NCBI GenBank assembly: GCA_012797215.1
Contig: JAAZPN010000273.1
Span: 1 to 38,113, forward strand
Length of the DNA: 38,113 nucleotides
Source: Chloroflexota bacterium
GTDB lineage: Bacteria > Chloroflexota > Anaerolineae > Anaerolineales > Anaerolineaceae
Direction of reading: 5' to 3'
Shown here: piece by piece, positions 26,089-33,436 of the stretch
Numbering within the stretch: the first letter of the stretch is position 1
Layout of the letters: the number at the start of each line of letters is the position of its first letter
Notes under the pieces: generated by a model
What the model was told of the DNA's origin: nothing
Database searches by the model: none
What the model saw: only the letters and a program-made list of their open reading frames with translations
Program-made: the position numbers and the translations under genes

Positions 26089-26486
26089 AGTATTAGATTT
26101 ATCAAGCGATTAGTATACCGCAATTAATGAAAAATCTCCGGTAGTTTCTGCTAATTACTTTGAAAGAGGGTAAATTTCAGGCCGATGGAACCCAAGAAAA
26201 CCAATGGTAATGCGTAACGTGGCAATACTAACTGCGCTCCGATTGGGATTGGTAGGCGGCAAAGCGGCTGCCGAAATTTGAAAAATGAACATTGCCGTTG
26301 TTGTATAGGCGCAGCAAGTAGAACAACAAAGTCCGCGTTGCCAAAAGTAGCACATTGGCAATTGGCACACTGCAGTGAAAATTGATATTATGGTTTGAAT
26401 ATAGACCACATTGCGTGTAGTAGTTAGATTTATGTGCCAGTCCGAACAGAAGCTGCGCAGGATATAATTAGCCGCGAGGAGACATA
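26089..26486. other. Divergent intergenic region with inverted repeats
   Basis: About 400 bases between two divergently read genes. It contains a perfect 7-bp inverted repeat TTGCCAA-N10-TTGGCAA (26338-26361) followed by another TTGGCA (26362-26367), and a longer-spaced TTGTTGT/ACAACAA pair nearby. TATAAT at 26463-26468 lies 18 nt before the dehydrogenase ATG, with a weak -35. A 127-codon minus-strand frame (26155-26538) runs into the dehydrogenase gene and has no support. I see no RNA gene. Confidence 0.5.
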
Positions 26487-27383
26487 ATGGACAATTTACG
26501 CTTGGGATATATCGGCTTAGGACTAATGGGAAAGCCAATGGCTCAAAATTTGTTGAAAGCGGGGTTTTCGGTCGTTGTTCACAATCGTTCTAGACAGAAA
26601 GTGGCAGACTTGGTCAGCCTGGGCGCAAGCGCGGCGGAGAACCCGCGCGAAGTTGCGGAACGGTCGGATATCGTTTTCACTAACTTGCCCGACACGCCTG
26701 ACGTGCTTGAGGTGGTGCTGGGCGAGAATGGGGTCATTGCCGGTGCCCATCCCGGGCTGATTTCCGTGGATAATTCCACGATTAAACCAGCAGCCAGCCG
26801 CGAGATTTACCGGCGTTTGGCAGAAGTAGGGGTTCAAAGCCTGGATGCCCCGGTCAGCGGCGGCGATATCGGCGCGCAGCAGGGCACGCTTTCAATCATG
26901 GTTGGCGGGGACGCGGACGCGCTTGGGAAAGTAATGCCGGCGCTTTTGGCTGTTGGGAAGACTGTTACCCACATCGGAGGTCCCGGCGCGGGCCAGGTTG
27001 CCAAGGCATGCAATCAGATTATGGTCGCGGCGCAAATGCTCGCCATGGGTGAGCTGCTCATTTTCGCGCAGAAAGCTGGCGCGGACCCGGAGAAAGTGAT
27101 TGGGGCTATTCGCGGAGGAGCCGCCCAATGCTGGACGCTGGACGTAAAACCGCAGCGGCTGTTGGCCGGTAATCGCGCGCCTGGGTTTCGGTCGAGCCTG
27201 CAAAGCAAAGACCTGAATATCGTGATGGAAACCGCGCGCGAGTACGGCATTTCTCTGCCCTCCGCCGGATTGGCCGCTCAGCTCTACGCGGGCTTGTGCG
27301 CGAATGGCGGCGGGGACCTGGACAACTCGGGAATTATTGCTGTTATCGAGGCTCTCAACAACACAGATCTTCAACATATCTAA
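26487..27383 (+). CDS. Beta-hydroxyacid dehydrogenase (3-hydroxyisobutyrate / tartronate-semialdehyde reductase family)
   Basis: A 298-residue NAD(P)-dependent enzyme. The Rossmann motif GYIGLGLMGKPMAQNLLKAG is followed by NRSRQK, the substrate motif DAPVSGGDIGAQQGTLSIMV, the catalytic lysine helix GQVAKACNQIMVAA and a C-terminal KDLNIVMETAREYG. An Arg-rich NRSRQK after the second beta strand hints at NADPH. GAGGAG precedes the ATG. Candidates are 3-hydroxyisobutyrate dehydrogenase, 2-hydroxy-3-oxopropionate reductase (GarR) and succinic-semialdehyde reductase; sequence reading alone does not separate them. The apgM gene follows after 93 nt with its own promoter. Confidence 0.88.
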   Translation: MDNLRLGYIGLGLMGKPMAQNLLKAGFSVVVHNRSRQKVADLVSLGASAAENPREVAERSDIVFTNLPDTPDVLEVVLGENGVIAGAHPGLISVDNSTIKPAASREIYRRLAEVGVQSLDAPVSGGDIGAQQGTLSIMVGGDADALGKVMPALLAVGKTVTHIGGPGAGQVAKACNQIMVAAQMLAMGELLIFAQKAGADPEKVIGAIRGGAAQCWTLDVKPQRLLAGNRAPGFRSSLQSKDLNIVMETAREYGISLPSAGLAAQLYAGLCANGGGDLDNSGIIAVIEALNNTDLQHI

Positions 27384-27412
27384 AATATTGGCTAGAAATC
27401 AGGCGCTTTTGT

Positions 27413-27440
27413 TTGAAATCAGTCTGAATTCGCCTATAAT
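27413..27440 (+). promoter_or_regulatory. Promoter of apgM
   Basis: TTGAAA at 27413-27418 and a perfect TATAAT at 27435-27440, spaced 16 bp, lie upstream of AAAGGAGAG and the apgM ATG at 27477. Confidence 0.7.
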
Positions 27441-27476
27441 TAGTGCTTAGTCTACTAGTATCAAAGGAGAGTAAAG

Positions 27477-28688
27477 ATGGACTTCGACGTCATCAAACCA
27501 TTGCTGAAAGAAGATCAAAAATCCAAGATTGTTCTGCTGGTCATGGACGGACTTGGTGGGCTGCCAATGACAGAAGGTGGCAAAACCGAATTGGAAAGCG
27601 CTAACAAACCCAATATGGACGCACTGGCTGTCAAGTCCGTGCTTGGCGCGCATCATCCTCTGCCCTTTGGGCTTACGCCAGGCAGTGGCGCGGCGCACCT
27701 GGGTTTGTTCGGATTTGACCCGATCAAGTATGAAATCGGGCGCGGCGTGCTCTCCGCGCTTGGCGTGGATTTCGACCTGCAAAAAGGGGATGTGGCTGCT
27801 CGGGGCAACTTCTGCACGGTTGACCAGGACGGCGTGATTACCGACCGCCGCGCGGGGCGCATTCCCACCGAAGTCGGGGAGCAGCTCTGCCAGAAATTGA
27901 TGGAGAGAATCAGCATTCCCGGCGTTGAGGTCATTCTGCAGGTCGAGAAAGAGTACCGTTTTGTGTTCGTTTTGCGCGGGGAAGGCTTGAGCGGCGAAGT
28001 GAGCGACACTGACCCGCAGGCTGTGGGGAAGAAAGCCCACGTTGCCAAAGCCGCAGTTCCTCAAGCAGAAAAAACAGCGGAGTTTATCCGCGAATTCGTG
28101 CGCCAGGGCAATGAAATTCTGGCAACGGAACACCCAGCCAATAGCTTTGTCCTGCGCGGTTTTGCTCAGCTGCCAAAGTGGCCGACCTTCGGCGAAATCT
28201 GGGGCGTGAACCCGGTGGCAATCGCGATGTACCCGATGTACCGCGGCGTCGCTAAGGTGGTCGGGATGACCGTGCTGGATGCAGCTGCTTCCATGGAGGA
28301 AGAAATCACCATGCTGGAACAAAACTGGGATAAACACGATTTCTTCTTTGTGCATATCAAGAAAACCGACAGCTACGGCGAAGATGGCAATTTTGACGCT
28401 AAGGTCCACATCATCGAAGAAGTAGACGCGCTGCTGCCGCGCATTCTGGCGCTGGATCCGGATGTGCTCATCATCACCGGCGACCACTCCACTCCAGCGA
28501 AACTGCGCGCGCACTCATGGCACCCCGTCCCGACCATGATTTACAGCAAAAACTGCCTGCCGGATGGGCTGACGACCTACGGCGAACGCACTTGCGCCAA
28601 AGGCAGCTTAGGCGCGCGCTTTGACGCGACCGACATCATGCCTTACGCTCTCGCGCATGCCCTGCGCCTGGAAAAGTTTGGCGCGTAA
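27477..28688 (+). CDS. apgM: 2,3-bisphosphoglycerate-independent phosphoglycerate mutase, archaeal type
   Basis: A 403-residue member of the alkaline-phosphatase superfamily. Landmarks are LLVMDGLGGLP (metal Asp), the phosphoserine region LTPGSGAAHLGLFGFDP, the aPGAM block GRGVLSALGVDFDL and the metal-binding ITGDHSTPAKLRAHSWHPVP near the C-terminus. The length is right for the archaeal/ApgM type and shorter than the ~510-residue bacterial GpmI. It interconverts 3- and 2-phosphoglycerate in glycolysis and gluconeogenesis. A strong ribosome site (AAAGGAGAG), promoter and terminator make it a single-gene unit. It complements the pyk at 6796-8238. Confidence 0.95.
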   Translation: MDFDVIKPLLKEDQKSKIVLLVMDGLGGLPMTEGGKTELESANKPNMDALAVKSVLGAHHPLPFGLTPGSGAAHLGLFGFDPIKYEIGRGVLSALGVDFDLQKGDVAARGNFCTVDQDGVITDRRAGRIPTEVGEQLCQKLMERISIPGVEVILQVEKEYRFVFVLRGEGLSGEVSDTDPQAVGKKAHVAKAAVPQAEKTAEFIREFVRQGNEILATEHPANSFVLRGFAQLPKWPTFGEIWGVNPVAIAMYPMYRGVAKVVGMTVLDAAASMEEEITMLEQNWDKHDFFFVHIKKTDSYGEDGNFDAKVHIIEEVDALLPRILALDPDVLIITGDHSTPAKLRAHSWHPVPTMIYSKNCLPDGLTTYGERTCAKGSLGARFDATDIMPYALAHALRLEKFGA

Positions 28689-28705
28689 GATCTGTTCGTA
28701 AATTT

Positions 28706-28740
28706 AAAGGCTGTCCTGGAAACAGGGCAGCCTTTTTTTG
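28706..28740 (+). terminator. Rho-independent terminator after apgM
   Basis: AAAGGCTGTCCTG (28706-28718) pairs with CAGGGCAGCCTTT (28723-28735), with one G-U pair, around a GAAA tetraloop, followed by a T run. It sits 18 nt after the apgM stop. Confidence 0.93.
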
Positions 28741-28748
28741 ACCTTTTT

Positions 28749-29540
28749 TTAGAGTTGATATTGCGCTGGTCGGCGGTCCGCAAAGAGGTCATTGCCGGCT
28801 GAAAAACGCTTGTTAAGACTGTCTGCCGGGTCAATATCGACAATGCGTAAATCCTGGTCATTTTCGCCGGCCTGCGCCAGAAGCTCGCCTCGCGGGGAAA
28901 GTATCTGGGACCGGCCGGTAAAGTTCAAGGCCAGCGCCTGCCCGGATTCAGCGCCGGTGCGGTTGGCGGTGATGCTGAAAATAGTATTCTCCAGGCTGCG
29001 CGTGACCATGGCCGTCTGGCACCAGGGCAGCACCAAATTGGCAGGATGGCAGAGGATTTGCGCGCCTTTTAGCGCCAGAGAACGAGCGGCTTCTGGGAAA
29101 ACCCAATCAAAACAAATCATCATTCCCAGGCAGACCTGTTGGAAAAAAAAGACTGGAAAGCCTCTGTCACCCGCAGAAAAGAGCTCTTTCTCGGTGTTGA
29201 AAAGATGCACTTTCCGGTATACGCACAGTACGCCATTTTCATCCACAGCGGCAGCTGAATTGTAAAGAGCATCATCAAGGCGTTCGCTGAACCCGCTGAC
29301 AATGCAAGCGCGGTGCGTCCTGGCTATCTCTGTCAGGCCGCGCAGAAAGGGTCCGCTTCCGTTTGCTGGTTCGCTAATCTTATATAATTCGGTCGGTTCA
29401 TCAAACAGATAGCCAGTGGAGGCTAATTCCGGCAGCACAAGCAGGTCAAATTGGCTTCCCGCAAGCCCTTCTTTAATCAATTCGAGATTGCCGGCAGGGT
29501 CCCCGTGTCGCGGGCAGAATTGGTAAAAGCCGATTTTCAC
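28749..29540 (-). CDS. Carbon-nitrogen hydrolase (nitrilase superfamily)
   Basis: A protein of about 263 residues with the Glu-Lys-Cys triad: LPELASTGYLF (Glu), CVYRKVHLF (Lys) and GMMICFDWVFPE (Cys). It hydrolyses an amide or nitrile bond in a small molecule; omega-amidase, N-carbamoyl-amino-acid or putrescine amidohydrolase activities all occur in this superfamily. The start is a GTG at 29540, supported by GGAGG about 7 nt upstream and by the family beginning V-K-I-G-F-Y-Q; an ATG eight codons earlier has no ribosome site. It diverges from the radical SAM gene, 59 bp away. Confidence 0.9.
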   Translation of the reverse strand: MKIGFYQFCPRHGDPAGNLELIKEGLAGSQFDLLVLPELASTGYLFDEPTELYKISEPANGSGPFLRGLTEIARTHRACIVSGFSERLDDALYNSAAAVDENGVLCVYRKVHLFNTEKELFSAGDRGFPVFFFQQVCLGMMICFDWVFPEAARSLALKGAQILCHPANLVLPWCQTAMVTRSLENTIFSITANRTGAESGQALALNFTGRSQILSPRGELLAQAGENDQDLRIVDIDPADSLNKRFSAGNDLFADRRPAQYQL

Positions 29541-29599
29541 GTTCGCCTCCAGTGTACAATACAAATATCTACTTACAGTTTACAGGGAAGGATGCGGCT

Positions 29600-30643
29600 A
29601 TGTCAAAGCATTTTGAAGCGCTGCTTTATGAGGCACTACCGGAAAACAAAGTGCGCTGCCAACTTTGCGCGCACAACTGCTTAATTGCTGATGGCAAGCG
29701 CGGAATTTGCAAGGTGCGCGAGAATTCTGCGGGGGCCCTCTTCTCTCTGACATACGGCCGGTTAATTGCCGCGCATGTGGATCCGATCGAGAAAAAGCCG
29801 CTGTTTCATTTTTATCCCGGAAGCCGCAGCTTTTCGATTGCCTCGCCCGGGTGCAATTTTGACTGCCAGTGGTGTCAGAACTGGGAAATCTCGCAGGGCG
29901 ACAGTGTCGCGGCTGCCGCGCGCTGCCCATACACGCCCCCACAAGAAGTGGTGGCTTCGGCGCTGCGCAGCGGTTGCCGCAGCATTTCCTACACCTATAC
30001 CGAACCGACAGTCTTCTTTGAATTCAGTCAGGATGTCGGCCGTCTGGCCCGGGATGCTGGCTTGAAAAATGTGTATGTGACCAATGGTTACATGAGCCAG
30101 GAAACCGTTGAATTACTGGGCCATTGGCTGGATGCGGCGAATGTGGACATCAAGGCATTCTCGGACGAAGTTTACCGAAAGCATATTGGCGCGCGGCTGC
30201 AGCCTGTCCTGGATGCCTGCGTGGGGCTAAAAAAAGCCGGGGTCTGGCTGGAAATCACCACGCTGTTAATTCCGGGTCTGAATGATGATGAACAGCAATT
30301 GCGCGGCCTGACTCAATTCATCGTCAGAGAACTTGGCGCGGATACTCCCTGGCATGTCAGCCGCTTCTTTCCTCAGCACAAGTACCAGAACGTTGAGGCA
30401 ACAGGCCTGGCGAGCATAGAAAAAGCGCTTGAAATTGGCAAGGCAGAAGGTTTGAAGTACACCTACGCGGGAAACGTGGCCGGTTCAGCGGACACTTATT
30501 GCCCGCATTGCGGGGAGGTGCTGATCGAACGCAGCGGGATGAGCGTATTTAGCAATCACATTAAAATGCCAGCTTTGTGCCCAAAATGCGGCACGTCTAT
30601 CGCCGGCGTTGGCTTGAGTTTTGATGAGGTTGCGCTAATCTAA
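29600..30643 (+). CDS. amrS: AmrS-type radical SAM enzyme (AmmeMemoRadiSam family)
   Basis: About 347 residues. An N-terminal Cys cluster (CQLCAHNC at 20-27 and GICKV) precedes the radical SAM motif GCNFDCQWC (Cys 85, 89 and 92), then SYTYTEPTVFFEF and NVDIKAFSDE. The C-terminus has paired CxxC motifs (CPHCGEV, CPKCGTS) like a zinc ribbon. This is the layout of the AmmeMemoRadiSam radical SAM protein, related to pyruvate-formate-lyase activases. ATG 29600 is preferred, with GGGAAGGA upstream. The usual partners, AMMECR1 and Memo, are not in the window. The 3' end overlaps the convergent hutH gene by 9 nt. Confidence 0.88.
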   Translation: MSKHFEALLYEALPENKVRCQLCAHNCLIADGKRGICKVRENSAGALFSLTYGRLIAAHVDPIEKKPLFHFYPGSRSFSIASPGCNFDCQWCQNWEISQGDSVAAAARCPYTPPQEVVASALRSGCRSISYTYTEPTVFFEFSQDVGRLARDAGLKNVYVTNGYMSQETVELLGHWLDAANVDIKAFSDEVYRKHIGARLQPVLDACVGLKKAGVWLEITTLLIPGLNDDEQQLRGLTQFIVRELGADTPWHVSRFFPQHKYQNVEATGLASIEKALEIGKAEGLKYTYAGNVAGSADTYCPHCGEVLIERSGMSVFSNHIKMPALCPKCGTSIAGVGLSFDEVALI

Positions 30644-32179
30644 TTCTGGAGTCAGCGCGGCAATTTTGCCCGTACGCACCAGCATGAGAATCTTTTCCAG
30701 ATGCGGATGCAGCAAGCTATCCTGGGCGATAAACGGAACCTCCGCGCGGATAAATGCGTATGCTTCCCGAGTAATCTCTCCCATTCGGGCTTCTGGCTGT
30801 TTCTGCAGGCGGAAATCCAGCGCCTGGGCGGCGCAGAAGAGCTCAATTGCCACGATCGTTGAAAGGTTTTTCAAGATCTCCCGGCAGTGCAATGCGGCAT
30901 TGGGACCCATGGAAACATGGTCCTCCACATTGCCAGAAGACGGGATGCTGTCGGTGCTGGCTGGGTGCGAGAGCGTCTTGTTTTCGGAGCTTAGCGCAGC
31001 GGCCGTGTACTGCAGCAGCATGAAACCCGAGTTCACGCCGCCATGTTCCGTGAGAAACGGTGGATAAGTAAGTGAGTCACAATGGCTGTCCACCAGTTTG
31101 GCAATGCGACGTTCGGACATATTGCCCAGGTCTGTCAGCGCGATGTTCAGGAAGTCCAGGCAGAATGCCAGCGGTTCACCGTGGAAATTTCCACCAGAGA
31201 TAACCAAAGGGCTGCCTTCTTCACTACGAAAAACCAAAGGATTATCTGTTACCGAATTAAGCTCAATGCTGATAGTCTCTCGGGCTTGCGCTATAACATG
31301 ATGAACCGCACCGTGAACCTGGGGGATACAGCGCAGCGTGTACGCGTCTTGAATATTCTTTGGGTCATGCGGACGTGTGAATTGGCTGTCTTTCAGGAGA
31401 GCACGAAAAACGGCAGCGGTTTCTTGTTGTCCGGGCTGAGGTCGCAGGCTGTGAATTTGCTCGTTGAATGCCCACAATGTTCCGTTTTGGGCTTCAAGCG
31501 TCAGTGCGGCAGCCAGGTTAGCCGAATCCAATAAGGACTTTGCCTGCGAGCAAAGGAGCGCGCCCATAGCTGTCATCAGCGTGGTGCCATTCGTCAGCGC
31601 CAGACCTTCTTTTGCGTGCAGACGCACTGCGCTCAGTCCTGCCTGAGAAAGAGCCTCAGAGGCTGGTAATTCACAGCCTTTCCAACGCACAATGCCCTTG
31701 CCAATCAAAGGCAACGCCATGTGCGCCAGAGGAGCAAGGTCGCCGCTAGCGCCTAAGGAACCTTTTTCTGGAATCCGGGGCAGTATGTTTAAGTTCAAAA
31801 GCGAGATCAGAAGCTGTATTGTTTCCAGGCGGATACCTGAGTAGCCGCGCGCAAGCGTGTTGGCGCGGATCAGCATCATTGCTCTCACAGTCTCATCGTC
31901 CAGGTACTCCCCAACGCCGACTGCGTGACTGAGCAAAATGTTCTCCTGCAGCGTTTCAACCTGGTCGCGTGGAATGACGCGGTCCTTGAAAGCGCCAAAA
32001 CCGGTTGTGATTCCATAGGCAACCTCACCCCTCGCGACCAGTTCCGCGACTGCGTCGGCGGATTTCTGGATACCAGGCAGACAAGCGTCTGAAAGCGCGA
32101 CCTGAACCTCAGGATTTTGAGAAACCCGCCGGACTTGTTCAATGGTCAGAGATTGTCCGTCCAGGAAAACATGCTTCAT
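30635..32179 (-). CDS. hutH: Histidine ammonia-lyase
   Basis: A 514-residue MIO enzyme. The cofactor-forming Ala-Ser-Gly is at 144-146 in KGSLGASGDLAPLAHMAL. Active-site landmarks agree with histidine specificity: YGITTGFGAF (Tyr), LLSHAVGVG (His 85), LTNGTT, IQDAYTLRCIPQ, GGNFHGEPLAF, and the Glu of VAIELFCAAQALDFR, which separates HutH from tyrosine and phenylalanine lyases. It releases ammonia from histidine to give urocanate. GGAGG lies 7 nt before the ATG. It follows the cyclophilin gene by 22 nt. No hutU, hutI or hutG is nearby, so the rest of the pathway must be elsewhere or absent. Confidence 0.93.
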   Translation of the reverse strand: MKHVFLDGQSLTIEQVRRVSQNPEVQVALSDACLPGIQKSADAVAELVARGEVAYGITTGFGAFKDRVIPRDQVETLQENILLSHAVGVGEYLDDETVRAMMLIRANTLARGYSGIRLETIQLLISLLNLNILPRIPEKGSLGASGDLAPLAHMALPLIGKGIVRWKGCELPASEALSQAGLSAVRLHAKEGLALTNGTTLMTAMGALLCSQAKSLLDSANLAAALTLEAQNGTLWAFNEQIHSLRPQPGQQETAAVFRALLKDSQFTRPHDPKNIQDAYTLRCIPQVHGAVHHVIAQARETISIELNSVTDNPLVFRSEEGSPLVISGGNFHGEPLAFCLDFLNIALTDLGNMSERRIAKLVDSHCDSLTYPPFLTEHGGVNSGFMLLQYTAAALSSENKTLSHPASTDSIPSSGNVEDHVSMGPNAALHCREILKNLSTIVAIELFCAAQALDFRLQKQPEARMGEITREAYAFIRAEVPFIAQDSLLHPHLEKILMLVRTGKIAALTPELD

Positions 32180-32201
32180 CCTTTTTCCTCCAAAACGAAG
32201 A

Positions 32202-32714
32202 TTACTGTTCTGCGATGAGCACGGAGTTCAGCATAACAGCTGGCGCGTTAATCAAGTTTGGGTCCCGAGGTGGAATCGCGAAAAGCACATCCAGACCGGA
32301 GACAACCTGACCAAATACAGCGTGTTTTCCGTCAAGCCAGGGCGTTGCGACGTGGGTGATGAAAAATTGCGATCCATTGGTATTCGGTCCTGCGTTTGCC
32401 ATGGAAAGCACGCCCGGTTTGTCATGGCGTAGTTTCGGGTCAAATTCGTCCCTAAAGCGGTAACCCGGACCGCCGCGCCCAGTGCCGGTCGGATCGCCGC
32501 CTTGCGCCATGAAATCCGGAATGACGCGGTGAAAAATTGTGCCGTCATAAAAGCCTTGGCGAGCAAGAAAAACAAAGTTGTTGACCGTGTGGGGAACGTT
32601 TTTCGCGAATAAATCAATCACGATATCCCCTTTGCTTGTACGCAAAGTGGCTTGGTATTTTTTGGTAAGGTCCAACTGCATTTCAGGTTCAGACTGCCAT
32701 TGTTGAGAACTCAT
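32202..32714 (-). CDS. Cyclophilin-type peptidyl-prolyl cis-trans isomerase
   Basis: A 170-residue protein. The cyclophilin core begins [34 protein letters not shown] contains the catalytic Arg and surrounding residues, followed by [20 protein letters not shown] and [12 protein letters not shown]. No signal peptide is seen, so it is cytoplasmic. It speeds proline isomerisation in folding proteins. GGAGG stands 4 nt before the ATG. It may share a transcript with hutH downstream, and is separated from the upstream selenoprotein gene by a terminator. Confidence 0.95.
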   Translation of the reverse strand: MSSQQWQSEPEMQLDLTKKYQATLRTSKGDIVIDLFAKNVPHTVNNFVFLARQGFYDGTIFHRVIPDFMAQGGDPTGTGRGGPGYRFRDEFDPKLRHDKPGVLSMANAGPNTNGSQFFITHVATPWLDGKHAVFGQVVSGLDVLFAIPPRDPNLINAPAVMLNSVLIAEQ

Positions 32715-32811
32715 GATGCCTCCAAGTGGTTTTGGACAATTGTAGCATCAATCCGATGGCGTGACTGAAGGGGGGCGCAGCGCATAACCATAATTCGGCG
32801 GCTGAGGTAGT

Positions 32812-32842
32812 AAAAAAAGAATCACAAATTGCACTGTGATTC
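32812..32842 (-). terminator. Rho-independent terminator after the peroxiredoxin-like gene
   Basis: GAATCACA at 32819-32826 pairs with TGTGATTC at 32835-32842 around an 8-nt loop, followed on the minus strand by seven U. It lies about 40 nt after the stop codon of the putative selenoprotein, marking the real 3' end of that transcript. Confidence 0.88.
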
Positions 32843-32879
32843 AGTCTTCATCAATAATTAAGTTTTGTCTTCTGCGTAA

Positions 32880-33356
32880 TCAGGCGAATTCTTTATTGAG
32901 CGTATCAAGCAGCGCCAGAATTTCCGCATTGGCAGGGATATCGGTCATGTCGTGTCCGTAGTGGATGTAGCGCACAAGACCGGCTTTATCCACAATAATC
33001 TGACCAGGCATGCGACCGAGCTTGAATAGGTTCACCTGTTGACCTAGCAGTTTGAGGACTGAATGGCTTGGGTCGGGGAGACCGATAAAAGGCAACTTTT
33101 CCCGGAGGAAGTAGGCGTTGAAGGCTTGGGGGCTTTCAGGGCCGATCACCAGGATCTGCGCGGCGGCAGCAACAAATTTGTCGTAATCATGACGCAACTG
33201 CGCCATATGCCGCTGGCAGAATGGTCAAGTAAATCCGCGGTTCAAGACGAGAATGACATGCTTGAGACCCTTAAAATCCGAAAGCGCGATTGAATTTCCA
33301 AACACATCTACAAGACTAAAATCAGGAGCAGGCAGATTAAGGGTTACGAGAGTCAT
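32880..33356 (-). CDS. Putative selenoprotein: peroxiredoxin-like (AhpC/TSA, thioredoxin fold) with in-frame UGA for Sec44
   Basis: Reading from ATG 33356 with GGAGG 6 nt upstream, one frame runs 158 residues to TAA/TGA-type stop at 32880, interrupted only by TGA at 33227-33225 (codon 44). The start MTLVTLNLPAPDFSLVDVFG and the strand HVILVLNRGF are typical of AhpC/TSA proteins, and the TGA falls where the first Cys of the C-x-x-C site belongs: N-R-G-F-T-U-P-F-C-Q-R-H-M-A-Q-L. C47 would be the resolving Cys. Conserved Prx-like features continue after it (GLPDPSHSVLKLLG, MPGQIIVDKAGLVRYIHYG). It likely reduces peroxides using a selenol. A hairpin matching the bacterial SECIS rules follows the TGA. 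Alternatives are a nonsense mutation of a Cys codon or a sequencing error; the intact frame, start and terminator argue against decay. It lies 80 nt after the ABC importer genes. Confidence 0.82.
33189..33206 (-). promoter_or_regulatory. Candidate bacterial SECIS element
   Basis: Eighteen nucleotides after the UGA, ATGGCGC (33206-33200) pairs with GCGTCAT (33195-33189): seven pairs including one G-U, around the 4-nt loop AGUU. The apical loop begins 25 nt after the UGA and carries G in its second position. Known bacterial SECIS elements have a small apical loop 16-37 nt from UGA with a G among its first two bases, so this fits. It is wholly within the coding frame, as required in bacteria. 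Confidence 0.7.
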
Positions 33357-33436
33357 AGAAAGCCTCCGTTAATAAATCCCTTTTTACCGCGATTCGAAAG
33401 CCCAATATTCCATCAATGGTGTTGTTGGCTTCTTTG

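Noticed and set aside
26155..26538. Minus-strand frame of 127 codons rich in Cys and hydrophobic residues
   Set aside because: It runs antisense into the start of the hydroxyacid dehydrogenase gene, has no ribosome site and no recognisable motif.
27447..28514. Minus-strand frame of 355 codons
   Set aside because: It lies opposite apgM, whose protein is unmistakable; the antisense product is His/Arg-rich, low in motif content and has no start signals.
32880..33206. A 108-codon gene beginning at ATG 33206, as an ordinary gene caller would give
   Set aside because: That ATG has no ribosome-binding site and would remove the first beta strand and the redox position. The same frame continues upstream through the TGA to ATG 33356, which has GGAGG.
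33208..33223. Shorter hairpin (GCCA/TGGC with an 8-nt loop) directly after the UGA
   Set aside because: It has only four base pairs and its loop begins about 11 nt from the UGA, outside the usual SECIS distance. The hairpin at 33189-33206 fits better.
33207..33356. Frameshift or pseudogene explanation for the peroxiredoxin-like gene
   Set aside because: Both halves are in the same frame (33356 and 33206 differ by exactly 50 codons), so no frameshift is needed. Only a single TGA interrupts, at the redox position. A point nonsense mutation remains a formal alternative.
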